Shown: positions 7,406 through 15,535, counted from the stretch's first letter. The stretch is DNA of 64,000 bases from Limnobaculum xujianqingii (GCF_013394855.1 NZ_JABMLK010000002.1:496001-560000); one strand, 5' to 3'. The notes: a model not told the origin generated them from the letters alone. Program-made: numbers and translations.

Positions 7406-8556
7406 AATAACTGCGCCTAATAGTAGATCACCGAATGGAACTCAATCCGGTTTGAGCGATCTGATCAATCGCCAAAAAGAACATATCGCCAACCGGACTG
7501 AGTTATGCCGATCATAGCACCGATACCCAGAAATGAACGACGTCAGATGGAAAAAATTGTCCATAAAACAACAGACAAAAACCATTCCAGACGTCTCATG
7601 GCCATGCTGATGTTACATCGTGGTGAATCACTCAGTTATGTCGCTAAAAACCTGTGTGCAGCACGTTCCTCCGTCGGTCGCTGGATTCACTGGTTCACAC
7701 TATTTGGCATCGAAGGCCTGAAAAGTCTTCCGCCCGGACGCCCAAAAAAGTGGCCTGTTGAGGCGATGATGCGCATGCTCAATTTACTTGTTGAGCGCTC
7801 TGCACAGGACTTCGGATATCTGCGGTCACGGTGGAGTACTGAGATGCTAACGATTGAAATTAATAAACTATTTAATTCAACTTTGCATCCAGGAACGATC
7901 CGTCGCTGGCTACCTGAAGGTGGGATTGTCTGGCGCAGGGCAGCTCCGACATTACATATTCGCGATCCCCTCAAAGATGAAAAACTGGCAGCGATTAATG
8001 AAGCATTAGAAAAAAACTGCGCTGACCATCCCGTCTTTTACGAGGATGAGGTGGATATCGATTTGAATCCCAAAATAGGCGCTGACTGGCAGAAAAAAGG
8101 ACAGCAAAAACGAATCCCTACGCCGGGAAAAAATGAAAAGCATTACCTTGCCGGAGTACTTCATGCGGGAACGGGCAGAGTGGACTACGTCAGCGGGACA
8201 AGTAAGAACTCAGGTCTATTTATCAATATGTTACGAAAGTTGAAAAGTACATATCGCAGTGCAAAAACAATTACGCTAATCGTTGATAATTACATCATTC
8301 ACAAGAGCAAAAAAACGTTGAAATGGTTGGAGGATAATCCGAAATTTACTGTTATTTATCAGCCAATTTACTCTCCGTGGGTAAACAAAATAGAACTCTT
8401 ATGGTTGGCCTTGCACGAGACCATCACGCGCAATCATCACTGCAGAACAATGTGGCAATTATTGAATAATGTCAGACAATTTATGAAAGCCGCTTCACCT
8501 TTCCCGGGCAACAAACATGGGCTAACGAAAGTGGAGCGGTATTAGGCGCAGTTATT
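7406..8556 (+). mobile_element. IS630 copy 1
   Basis: The element is 1151 bp between TA dinucleotides at 7404-7405 and 8557-8558. Its termini are perfect inverted repeats (AATAACTGCGCCTAATA at the left, its reverse complement at the right). The flanks read C-TA and TA-G, so the target was CTAG, the known preference of IS630. The single gene encodes an IS630-type DDE transposase. The second copy at 44629-45779 has the same termini and encodes an identical protein; I saw no base difference. The left end lies beside the Mrr-like nuclease start and the right end supplies the integrase stop codon. Confidence 0.95.
7505..8545 (+). CDS. IS630 family transposase (copy 1)
   Basis: This 346-residue transposase begins MPIIAPIPRNERRQMEKIVH, very like the Shigella sonnei IS630 protein as I recall it. 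An N-terminal helix-turn-helix region (about residues 24-75, with LCAARSSVGRWIHWF) is followed by the DDE catalytic core. Likely acidic residues are in VFYEDEVDIDLNP (about 178-190), in TLIVDNYIIH (about 258-267) and in SPWVNKIELLWLALHE (about 289-304). The gene fills the element and appears intact. It is identical in protein sequence to copy 2, pointing to recent transposition. Confidence 0.95.
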   Translation: MPIIAPIPRNERRQMEKIVHKTTDKNHSRRLMAMLMLHRGESLSYVAKNLCAARSSVGRWIHWFTLFGIEGLKSLPPGRPKKWPVEAMMRMLNLLVERSAQDFGYLRSRWSTEMLTIEINKLFNSTLHPGTIRRWLPEGGIVWRRAAPTLHIRDPLKDEKLAAINEALEKNCADHPVFYEDEVDIDLNPKIGADWQKKGQQKRIPTPGKNEKHYLAGVLHAGTGRVDYVSGTSKNSGLFINMLRKLKSTYRSAKTITLIVDNYIIHKSKKTLKWLEDNPKFTVIYQPIYSPWVNKIELLWLALHETITRNHHCRTMWQLLNNVRQFMKAASPFPGNKHGLTKVERY

Positions 8557-9757
8557 TAGCTTCTTGAACTTTATTTCCCCACCATGCCATGAGTTCTTTA
8601 CGTTGCTCAAGGTAGGTTGAACGATTATAAGAACGACGAACATCATTCTGATCCACATGGGCTAACGCTGCTTCAATAACGTCTGGATTCCATTCAGCTT
8701 CATTCATTGCAGTACTAGCTATTGAGCGTAAACCGTGTGCAACAAGCCTTCCACCCCATCCGATTCGTTTTAATGCCGCATTAGCCGTTTGGCTATTCAT
8801 CGGTTTTCCTGGGTGAATTCTGCTTGGAAATACGTATGAGTATGCTCCACTAATTGGTTTCATTCGTTCCAGTATCTTTATTGCCTGAGGAGATAAAGGC
8901 ACGGAATGGGCCCGGCGCAGTCCTGTTCTGCCTTTCATATTCTCCGCCGGGATATGCCAAATAGCTTGTTCAAGATCGATATTTTCCCATCGAGCGTTGA
9001 CCGCCTCATTGGGTCTGATTAACGTTAGCATTTGCCATTCAATTAAATATCTTGTCGTCAATGACAGGTTAGATAACCTAATTGAGGACATCAGTTCTGG
9101 TAATAATTCAGGCCTAATAGTTGGGAGGTTTTTTTTGAGCGGCTTTTGAAATGCTTTAGCAATACCGGAGGCAGGATTAGCATCTAACAAACCAACATTC
9201 ATCGCATATATCATTATTTCATTAATGCGCTGTATTATCCGACGCAGTGTTTCAAGCGCACCTCTCTCTTTTACCGGCTGTAATATGTCAATGAGCTTTC
9301 GGGCTGAAATTTCGCTGATGGGGATATTTTGGATCGCGGGTATAACGTCATTTTCTAAAGAGCGCCACACATCTAACGCATAATCTTCAGTGACCGTTTC
9401 TTTCTTTAACTCAAACCATTCCTTAGCTACATTGAGGAAGATACTTGCCTCTAATACTTTTTGTTCCTCTTTATCCGCCGTTTCTTTAACTTTAGGATCG
9501 ATACCACTCGCCAGCATCGATAAATAAGTTGCTCGTAGCTCTCTTGCCTGGGCTATTGAAATAGAGGGGTAAGACCCTAAACTAATTCGGTTCCTTGCGT
9601 TGCTGTAAGGGCGCTTATAACGAAAGTGCCAGTATTTATTGCCGGTAGGTGATACGACCAAGCTAAGACCATTACCATCTGAAAGAGAAAACTCTTTAGT
9701 TGCGGGTTTAGCTTTACTCACTTCTGCATGGGTTAAAGGACGAGTAATGATAGCCAT
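8552..9757 (-). CDS. P4-type tyrosine integrase of the ICE, C-terminus altered by IS630
   Basis: The 401-residue protein resembles P4/CP4-57 integrases, which insert at ssrA or tRNA genes. It has the N-terminal DUF4102-type arm-binding domain (RYKRPYSNARNRISLGSYPS), a core-binding region and a catalytic domain with Arg in LIRPNEAVNARW, His-x-x-Arg in VAHGLRSIAS, His in EAALAHVDQ and the nucleophile Tyr in RRSYNRSTY. Its gene begins about 300 bp from the ssrA 3' end and is transcribed away from it, as expected for an integrase at its attachment site. The stop codon (TAA, 8554-8552) lies inside the IS630 right end, so the last few native codons were replaced. The catalytic residues are all upstream of that. 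Confidence 0.9.
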   Translation of the reverse strand: MAIITRPLTHAEVSKAKPATKEFSLSDGNGLSLVVSPTGNKYWHFRYKRPYSNARNRISLGSYPSISIAQARELRATYLSMLASGIDPKVKETADKEEQKVLEASIFLNVAKEWFELKKETVTEDYALDVWRSLENDVIPAIQNIPISEISARKLIDILQPVKERGALETLRRIIQRINEIMIYAMNVGLLDANPASGIAKAFQKPLKKNLPTIRPELLPELMSSIRLSNLSLTTRYLIEWQMLTLIRPNEAVNARWENIDLEQAIWHIPAENMKGRTGLRRAHSVPLSPQAIKILERMKPISGAYSYVFPSRIHPGKPMNSQTANAALKRIGWGGRLVAHGLRSIASTAMNEAEWNPDVIEAALAHVDQNDVRRSYNRSTYLEQRKELMAWWGNKVQEAK

Positions 9758-10053
9758 GGCTAGCTCCTAACGTTGACAGTGAGAGGGAGTGGGTTAGTAC
9801 TCAGTAGTGCCTGAGGACGCTGAGGCAAACCGTCGTAATCATCTGTGGCGTAAGTAATTTCAGCTATACGAAACTGAATTTGGGCCCAAGAAAATTGATG
9901 TGTCAGATGTTGGGCCGATATCTGGGCCGATTTTTTGTAGAATGGTGTGGATGCATATGGACTAATATGGACATAAAAAAACCGTATCCTCTTGAAGAAG
10001 ATACGGTTTCCTGTACTTTTAAGGACTTGTCTGGACGTCCTTGGAAGGTTATG
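9758..10053. other. Integrase-proximal end of the ICE, probable recombination region
   Basis: This gene-free stretch lies between the integrase start and the ssrA 3' end. It holds a direct repeat TGGGCCGAT at 9911-9919 and 9923-9931, with a related TGGGCCCAA at 9881-9889, which may be arm-type integrase or excisionase sites. It also holds the hairpin used as the ssrA terminator. Protein-binding roles are inferred only from position. Confidence 0.45.
9975..10009 (-). terminator. Rho-independent terminator after ssrA
   Basis: Read on the minus strand, AAACCGTATC (10009-10000) and GATACGGTTT (9988-9979) form a stem that runs into a T tract (9980-9975). It lies about 45 bp beyond the tmRNA CCA end, inside ICE-derived sequence, so the element seems to have brought its own terminator for the target gene. 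Confidence 0.75.
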
Positions 10054-10090
10054 TGGTGGAGCTGGCGGGAGTTGAACCCGCGTCCGAAAT
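10054..10090. other. Probable ICE attachment site at the ssrA 3' end
   Basis: The tRNA-like 3' terminus of ssrA is a classical target for P4-type integrases, and such an integrase gene lies directly beside it. The core should be duplicated at the far end of the element, left of this window, so its exact limits cannot be set here. Confidence 0.6.
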
Positions 10091-10418
10091 TTCTACACCG
10101 TCGGTACTACATGCTTAGTCTGGTCTTTACATTCGCCTGACAGCTGCGGACAGACACGCCACTACCAGACTAGCTTGATTAATTTTAATGCTTCAACCCC
10201 AAGCAAGGCATCCACACGATCTCTTTTGGTTTTGACCTCTCTTGATCCCCGTCCTAAGAGCGGAGGCTAGGGAGAGAGGGCTCTGAGCAGGTTATTAAGC
10301 TGCTAGTGCGTAGTTTTCGTCGTTTGCGACTATTTTTTTGCGGTTTATTAACGAGGCCTACCGCACCTCGGCATGCACCTTGGGTTTCGCAAATCCCGTC
10401 GAATCCAGAATCAGCCCC
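10054..10418 (-). ncRNA. ssrA: tmRNA (ssrA)
   Basis: On the minus strand the 5' end reads GGGGCTGATTCTGGATTCGA and the 3' end carries the tRNA-like TTTCGGACGCGGGTTCAACT arm closing at CCA (10056-10054). The 365-nt length matches enterobacterial tmRNA. The resume frame at 10327-10292 encodes ANDENYALAA followed by two stops, the same tag as E. coli. tmRNA with SmpB rescues stalled ribosomes and tags the truncated proteins for proteolysis. smpB, usually adjacent, lies 14 kb away at 24600. The 3' end is the ICE insertion point and has been regenerated intact. Confidence 0.97.
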
Positions 10419-10432
10419 AAGTTGATTAAACG

Positions 10433-10438
10433 ATTATA
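10433..10438 (-). promoter_or_regulatory. ssrA promoter -10 box
   Basis: On the minus strand a perfect TATAAT lies 15 bases upstream of the mature tmRNA 5' end. I see no strong -35 match at the expected spacing. Precursor RNA would start within a few bases of position 10428. Confidence 0.55.
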
Positions 10439-10508
10439 ACAGATTTATCCCTGCACACACCAGCGACTTAACCGTTTGCCGGTTTTATAAGCAGAGTGAT
10501 TAAACGGG

Positions 10509-10545
10509 CGGCCTGACAGAGCATCGAGACACCACCGTCAGGCCG
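10509..10545 (-). terminator. Hairpin downstream of caiF
   Basis: CGGCCTGAC (10509-10517) pairs with GTCAGGCCG (10537-10545) with a 19-base loop. It begins 16 bases after the caiF stop and separates caiF from ssrA. The T run is weak (CCGTTTAAT), so termination may be partial. Confidence 0.5.
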
Positions 10546-10560
10546 GTTAACGTTTGAGGA

Positions 10561-10962
10561 TTACTTGCGCTGCCCTTTAGAGAGCATCCATTGCCATTTT
10601 TGTTCGCGGTTTAGCTCCGGAGGGGGAACGCGCAGCGATGGATCTAAACGTGAAACCGGATCGTTGTCAGCTTCATTATTGACCGCGTTCTTGATGCGGG
10701 TAGTGATCACCTCATCAATATGGCTCACCTGAATCAGGCGCTGACACTGACAACCTCGACCTTCCAGCTGGTTAGGCACGCTTTTGGTTTTGCAGGTTAT
10801 CTCATCAACCGCAGAAAGAATATAAGATACGGTGTTGATGGCTTTACACGGAGTCAGCTCGAAATGCTCGGCTATCTCTGTTGCGCTAATCCAACGACTT
10901 TGCTGCATTACCCAACGGGCGACGGAAAGATATAAAGGTTCTTGAACATACTGTCTGTACAT
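10561..10962 (-). CDS. caiF: CaiF, transcriptional activator of the cai and fix operons
   Basis: The 133-residue protein matches E. coli CaiF (131 residues) along its length: an N-terminal winged-helix region (PLYLSVARWVMQQSRWISAT), the Cys-bearing segment NQLEGRGCQCQRLIQV and the C-terminal ELNREQKWQWMLSKGQRK. CaiF activates the divergent caiT and fixA promoters under anaerobiosis in the presence of carnitine. The ATG at 10962 follows AGGTGAG. In E. coli caiF is beside caiE at the end of caiTABCDE; here it lies on the opposite side, beyond yaaU and aes, while caiE is absent. I see no clear CRP or FNR site upstream. Confidence 0.93.
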   Translation of the reverse strand: MYRQYVQEPLYLSVARWVMQQSRWISATEIAEHFELTPCKAINTVSYILSAVDEITCKTKSVPNQLEGRGCQCQRLIQVSHIDEVITTRIKNAVNNEADNDPVSRLDPSLRVPPPELNREQKWQWMLSKGQRK

Positions 10963-11433
10963 ATTCTCACCTATTTCATCAGGACTACTAACCTATAATA
11001 TTGCCAGCATTTATCTATTTTTTAGTGCAATAAATAGATGTCACGACGATGTATTGATATTTAACTTTTTAATTATCAATCTGTCTGAATATACCTAATC
11101 ATGCTGCAAAGAACTATGTGTTTTTATGCTATTTTTTATAAAAATATCAATAATTTGATAATGTTAATTCATTGTTTCAATAAGGTGTCTCTGGCGTAAT
11201 TTAAAATGGCTATTTGTGACATTTAAATAAGACGGGACTACCTTTTTTGATCGCCATCATTAATTGATAATAGATGATGACTTTCGCTATTTTAGTGCCA
11301 GACGATAAATCAACTTTCGGATTTATTTTATTATTTTGTTTTAAGTTTCATTGGATTACTGTTTTTGTGCGGTGGATCTGAGTTCGGTTTCAGATAACGA
11401 ATAAAATTAATCAATATCTGCCTGGAGGATAAA
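10963..11433. promoter_or_regulatory. Divergent promoter region between caiF and the aes pseudogene
   Basis: This AT-rich 471-bp stretch has no supported gene. It ends with a strong ribosome site for aes (GGAGG, 11424-11428) and contains the AGGTGAG site of caiF at the other end. A half-match to a CRP site (TTGTGACATTTAAA, near 11210) is too weak to call. Confidence 0.4.
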
Positions 11434-12423
11434 ATGAAACCGGAAAATAAAGTGAATGTTCTTGAGTGTATTTCTCAGGAAATGCGTGATGTATTGCAAT
11501 TTCAATTACAAAATGCCAAACCTCTACCCGCTAATTCAGATTATGGAACTATTCGCCAAAGTTATATTGACGAGCGTAAATATTGGAATAGTGAAGGGCC
11601 TGAAATGGCAAAAACGCAATCGGTAAAAATAACCACTAAATATGGTGAAACCGGGACGCGAATATATTATCCACAACACACAACCCGGGCCACCCTGTTT
11701 TATTTACACGGCGGTGGTTTTATTGTGGGTAATCTCGATACTCACGATCGCATCATGCGCCTGTTGGCACATTACACCGGCTGTGCGGTGATCGGGGTCG
11801 ATTATTCACTTTCTCCTGAAGCACGCTTTCCGCAGGCAATTGAAGAGACGGTTGCCGTCTGCCAATTTTTTCATGCTCACGCAGCAGATTATCAGCTAAA
11901 CATGCAGCAGATTATCAGCTAAACATGCAGCAGATCGGCTTTGCGGGGGATTCTGCCGGTGCCATGTTGTCATTTGCTACTGCTCTGTGGTTGAGGGATC
12001 GTAACATTGACTGTGGTCATGTTGCTGGTGTGCTGCTCTACTATGGGCTGTATGGTTTGCGGGACTCCATGACTCGTCGCCTGTACGGTGGCAGTTGGGA
12101 TGGCCTAACTCAAAAAGATTTAGAAGAGTATGAGCAAGCCTATCTGGCTAACGAACAGGATAAGGAATCACCTTATTACTGCATATTTAATAATGATTTA
12201 ACCTGTGATATTCCACCTTGCTTTATCGTTGGGGCGGAATTTGATCCGTTAATCGACGATAGCCGGACGTTATACCAAACCTTGCGTGAACATCAACAGC
12301 CTTGCTGCTACCAGATGTATGCCGGAACCCTGCATGCATTCTTACACTATTCCCGCATGATGAAGAGTGCCGATCAGGCCCTGCGCGATGGGGGCTGATT
12401 ACTTCTGTCGCCATCTGGATTAA
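11434..12423 (+). pseudogene. aes: Acetyl esterase Aes, broken by a 23-bp tandem duplication and a G-tract shift
   Basis: Joined across two frameshifts, the reading gives about 321 residues matching E. coli Aes (319) from MKPENK onward: the oxyanion-hole motif HGGGF, the nucleophile elbow GDSAG, Asp in [10 protein letters not shown] and His in [11 protein letters not shown] 23-bp unit is tandemly repeated at 11881-11903 and 11904-11926 with 9 further matching bases. The extra copy shifts the frame and stops translation at 11922, just before the GDSAG serine. A second shift lies in the G5 run at 12390-12394: with four Gs the frame continues to a TAA at 12421-12423. The esterase would be soluble and cytoplasmic. 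It is normally unlinked to cai genes, so its position inside this region is unusual. Confidence 0.88.
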
Positions 12424-12436
12424 CCCGTCTGCTGAA

Positions 12437-12456
12437 GGTTGCCCGTTTGGGCAACC
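12437..12456. terminator. Hairpin between convergent aes and yaaU
   Basis: GGTTGCCC (12437-12444) and GGGCAACC (12449-12456) form a perfect 8-bp stem with a GTTT loop between the two convergent genes. It can act in both directions. Confidence 0.6.
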
Positions 12457-12481
12457 CATTCAATACATTAGTAAAACTAGC

Positions 12482-13798
12482 TTAGTAAAGTTTCATTTGG
12501 CTGGTCTGCTCCAGCGACATGCCACGAGTTTCCGGTGCCAGTATGACAGACACCAGTAAGCCAAACAGTGATACACCGGCACCAACCAGCATGGTGGCAG
12601 AAATTCCGTACTGCTGCATAAACAGCGGTAATCCATAGATGGAAATCATGGTACCTATGCGGCTGAGGGACATGGCCGCACCAACCGCAGAGGCGCGAAT
12701 GGCGGTAGGGAACAGCTCATTAGGATACAACCACTGTAGAATACCGGGGCCTCCGGAGAAGAAAGCATAAGTAGCAAAGGCAATAATAATAAACAGAATG
12801 CCGGGCTCAGAAACAAAGCCCAACAGCGCCAGGGCGATGGTCATCATGGTAAAACTGCCAATCAACAGCGGCCTGCGGCCAATACTGTTCAGCCAGTACA
12901 TGGCAGGAAGACAGCCGAGCATGAAAAACAGACTGATGACTACATTGCCCAATACTGCATCTTTTCCTTCGCTAAGACCCAACTGGGTGATGATCTGTGG
13001 GCCGAAGGTATAAATGGCAAACATTGGGATCACCTGACAGGTCCAGATAATGGCGACAAACAGCAGCGAAGTGAAATGGCGGCGGGTAAAAATCTGGCGA
13101 TAGCGGGTTTCAGGTTCCTGCTCCTCGTCGAAAACCACATGCTCGCCAAACAGTTTAAACATCAGCTCTTTGCACTCTTCCACCCGGCCTTTACGGATCA
13201 GCCAGCGGGGTGATTCCGGCAGTTCAAATCGACCCAACAGAATGATAATACAAGGAATAGCTGCGCTACCCAGCATCCAGCGCCAGCCGTTTTCCATATC
13301 GTAGAGTAAGTAACCCACCAGATCGGCAGCCGTTGCGCCGATATACCACATGGCGGCAATAAACCCCATGGTAAAGGCTCGTTGTTTGGTACTGGAGAAT
13401 TCCGCAATCATGGAGGTAGCAATGGGGTAGTCAGCCCCAATCACAATGCCAATCAGAAAGCGCATTATTACCAGTTCCAGCGGGGATGATACAAACATCG
13501 TAGCCACTGAAATCAAACCGATGGCCAGAATATCAATTAAAAACATCAGGCGGCGACCAACCAGATCGGCGATATAACCGAACAGGGCAGTGCCAATAAA
13601 CAGGCCAACCAGCGTAGCGGCACCGATTAAACCTATCCAGTTAGCATCCAGTTTCAAAACCGGGGTAAGTTGTTCCAGTGAAATACCGATGATGACCAGA
13701 ACATAGCCATCAAGAAAAGGGCCTCCGCTACCCCACAACATAATTTTGCGGTGTATCGGTGAAAAACTAATGTCATCGAATTTTTTATATTGTTCCAT
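12482..13798 (-). CDS. yaaU: YaaU, MFS transporter of the fix/cai region
   Basis: The 438-residue protein closely follows E. coli YaaU (443): FDDISFSPIHRKIMLWGSGG at the start, the MFS loop DLVGRRLMFLID, ELPESPRWLIRKGR before the central loop, and APETRGMSLEQTS at the end. Twelve hydrophobic helices can be counted. It belongs to the sugar-porter-like branch of the major facilitator superfamily; the substrate is not known. It lies downstream of fixX on the same strand, as in E. coli, separated by a hairpin. The ATG at 13798 is the only sensible start. A link to carnitine metabolism is inferred from context. Confidence 0.92.
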   Translation of the reverse strand: MEQYKKFDDISFSPIHRKIMLWGSGGPFLDGYVLVIIGISLEQLTPVLKLDANWIGLIGAATLVGLFIGTALFGYIADLVGRRLMFLIDILAIGLISVATMFVSSPLELVIMRFLIGIVIGADYPIATSMIAEFSSTKQRAFTMGFIAAMWYIGATAADLVGYLLYDMENGWRWMLGSAAIPCIIILLGRFELPESPRWLIRKGRVEECKELMFKLFGEHVVFDEEQEPETRYRQIFTRRHFTSLLFVAIIWTCQVIPMFAIYTFGPQIITQLGLSEGKDAVLGNVVISLFFMLGCLPAMYWLNSIGRRPLLIGSFTMMTIALALLGFVSEPGILFIIIAFATYAFFSGGPGILQWLYPNELFPTAIRASAVGAAMSLSRIGTMISIYGLPLFMQQYGISATMLVGAGVSLFGLLVSVILAPETRGMSLEQTSQMKLY

Positions 13799-13870
13799 AA
13801 AGTGTCAGGCCACATTTGTTATGCCTTTGGCCGATTCGGGAACCATCAGGCTATTGTTATTATGTGAAGA

Positions 13871-13899
13871 GCGGAAACAGATATTCCATCTATTTCCGC
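13871..13899 (-). terminator. Hairpin between fixX and yaaU
   Basis: GCGGAAA (13871-13877) and TTTCCGC (13893-13899), extended inward by AGAT/ATCT with one mismatch, form a stem just after the fixX stop. There is no strong T run, so it may stabilise the fixABCX transcript and reduce read-through into yaaU. Confidence 0.5.
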
Positions 13900-13906
13900 A
13901 TCGGCC

Positions 13907-14194
13907 TTAACCGTAACGATATTCAACCCCAAAGGTACCGCGCGGGTAGGTCCACTCTTCCAAAACGGAATGGCGACATAGGATGCGACAGGTTCCGCAC
14001 TCCAGGCAGCCGGCATAGTCAAAACGAATAGAGCCATCTTCCAGTTGCTTATACAGCCCGGCAGGGCAGGCAAGGGTCAGGGTACGAAATGCTGCCATAT
14101 CAGGGTGTTCGCGAATAATGATATGTGGATGTCCCTCATCCACATGAAACTTATTCAGCCCCAGTTTCACGTCAATATTGACTGGTTCACTCAT
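13907..14194 (-). CDS. fixX: FixX ferredoxin-like protein
   Basis: This 95-residue protein equals E. coli FixX in length and carries the cysteine cluster CLECGTCRILC together with an earlier Cys in TLACPAGLYK, as in bacterial ferredoxins. FixX passes electrons with FixABC, thought to deliver reducing power to crotonobetaine reduction by CaiA. Its start overlaps the fixC stop by 4 bp (ATGA), which couples translation. The conserved end, TYPRGTFGVEYRYG, is intact. Confidence 0.95.
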   Translation of the reverse strand: MSEPVNIDVKLGLNKFHVDEGHPHIIIREHPDMAAFRTLTLACPAGLYKQLEDGSIRFDYAGCLECGTCRILCRHSVLEEWTYPRGTFGVEYRYG

Positions 14195-15480
14195 AGCGCA
14201 GTTCCTCCTTTAATACCGTCCTTAAACAGATTCAAATAGCCGACCTGTTTAGCATGTCGCATGATTTTTTTGCGTAACGGCTGTGGCGGTTGCCCGTCAA
14301 TGGTGAACAGATCCGCCATGATGTTGGCGGCCATTTGCGGGTATTGGGTAAACATTCGTGGGTTATCCATCATGGCAGGCACTTTGCGGTAGTGACGCAA
14401 ATCTTGCATTACCGACAGGTTTTCCAGATGTTGGGTATAGCTGCTTAACCCCTGAGCGCTGAAGTCGTTTTTGGCTTTGGCATCCAGTACGGCACGGGCT
14501 GCGGCTTCACCTGATGCAATGGCCAAATCCATACCGCGAATAGTAAAGCCAAGGTTGAGGCACATACCTGCGGTATCACCGGCGATCAGAACACCGTCAC
14601 CAATCAGTTTTGGCATCATGTTGATACCGGCTTCCGGCACCACATGAGCGGCATACTCTATGGTTTTTCCCCCGGCGATCAGCGGTCGTACTGCCGGATG
14701 ATGTTTAAAATCTTCCAGCATTTGCGGCACGGATTTGTTGGCCTGTTCAATGTGATGCAAACCATATACCAGCCCCAGAGAGATAGTATTGCGGTTGGTA
14801 TACAGGAAGCCGCCACCCATTTGACCATCGGAAGGCGTACCGGCAAACAGCCAGGCGGCACCCTGATTACTTTCCAGACTAAAGCGCGCTTCCAGCAGAT
14901 CTTGCGGTAGCTCAATCAGTTCTTTGACGCCAACGGCAACGGAAGCGGGAGACACGGGCTTCGCCATACCGATTTGCTCAGCCAGAATAGCGTTAACGCC
15001 TTCGGCGAGAATCACGGTATGGGCTTCCAGCACATCGCCATCTGCCTCAACGCCAATCACTTTACCGTCACGCTGAACCAGCTTATCGACGCGAATACCA
15101 CAAATGAATTGAGCGCCGGCTTCTTCTGCCTGTGCCATTAGCCAGGGATCGAATTGAGCACGCAGTACCGAGTAGGAGTCTTTTAACGGCGTGGCATCAC
15201 CGGAACGATGGTAATCAAGGGTTACGGCGCTGTCATCGGTGAGAAAAGAGATCTTCTCGTGGGTAATACGACGTTCAACAGGAGCCTGTTCGGCAAAGCC
15301 GGGAATAATACGCTCCAGACTGTGGGTATACAGCCGACCGCCGGTAACGTTTTTGGCTCCGGCATAGTTGCCGCGCTCAATAACCAATACGTTAGCACCT
15401 TCACGGGCCAGCACCAGTGCGCAAACGCAACCAGCCAGCCCGGCACCTACGATAATGGTATCAAAGATATCTTCGGACAT
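14191..15480 (-). CDS. fixC: FixC flavoprotein, ETF-quinone oxidoreductase-like
   Basis: The 429-residue protein has an N-terminal FAD-binding Rossmann motif (IVGAGLAGCVCALVLAREGA), an internal FAD motif (GDTAGMCLNLGFTIRGMDLA) and a C-terminal region before FixX. It resembles the ETF:ubiquinone oxidoreductase family and E. coli FixC (428). With FixX it is expected to bridge quinol or NADH oxidation and the FixAB flavoprotein in anaerobic carnitine metabolism. It is separated from fixB by 55 bp that contain a perfect 12-bp hairpin. Confidence 0.95.
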   Translation of the reverse strand: MSEDIFDTIIVGAGLAGCVCALVLAREGANVLVIERGNYAGAKNVTGGRLYTHSLERIIPGFAEQAPVERRITHEKISFLTDDSAVTLDYHRSGDATPLKDSYSVLRAQFDPWLMAQAEEAGAQFICGIRVDKLVQRDGKVIGVEADGDVLEAHTVILAEGVNAILAEQIGMAKPVSPASVAVGVKELIELPQDLLEARFSLESNQGAAWLFAGTPSDGQMGGGFLYTNRNTISLGLVYGLHHIEQANKSVPQMLEDFKHHPAVRPLIAGGKTIEYAAHVVPEAGINMMPKLIGDGVLIAGDTAGMCLNLGFTIRGMDLAIASGEAAARAVLDAKAKNDFSAQGLSSYTQHLENLSVMQDLRHYRKVPAMMDNPRMFTQYPQMAANIMADLFTIDGQPPQPLRKKIMRHAKQVGYLNLFKDGIKGGTAL

Positions 15481-15501
15481 AGTGTCTCCAGGTAGACGAT
15501 A

Positions 15502-15533
15502 AAACGGCGCAGCATTAAATAGCTGCGCCGTTT
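15502..15533 (-). terminator. Strong intercistronic hairpin between fixB and fixC
   Basis: On the minus strand AAACGGCGCAGC (15533-15522) pairs perfectly with GCTGCGCCGTTT (15513-15502) over an 8-base loop and is followed by TTTTATC. It begins 3 bases after the fixB stop, inside an operon that must continue to fixC. It looks like a partial terminator or an RNA-stability element giving more FixAB than FixCX. Confidence 0.65.
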
Positions 15534-15535
15534 CG

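Noticed and set aside
11205..11230. CRP site in the caiF-aes gap
   Set aside because: Only one half matches TGTGA; the other half is AATAA, too weak to support.
11922..11925. Programmed frameshifting to express aes
   Set aside because: The 23-bp exact duplication explains the shift, and no slippery heptamer or stimulatory structure is evident.
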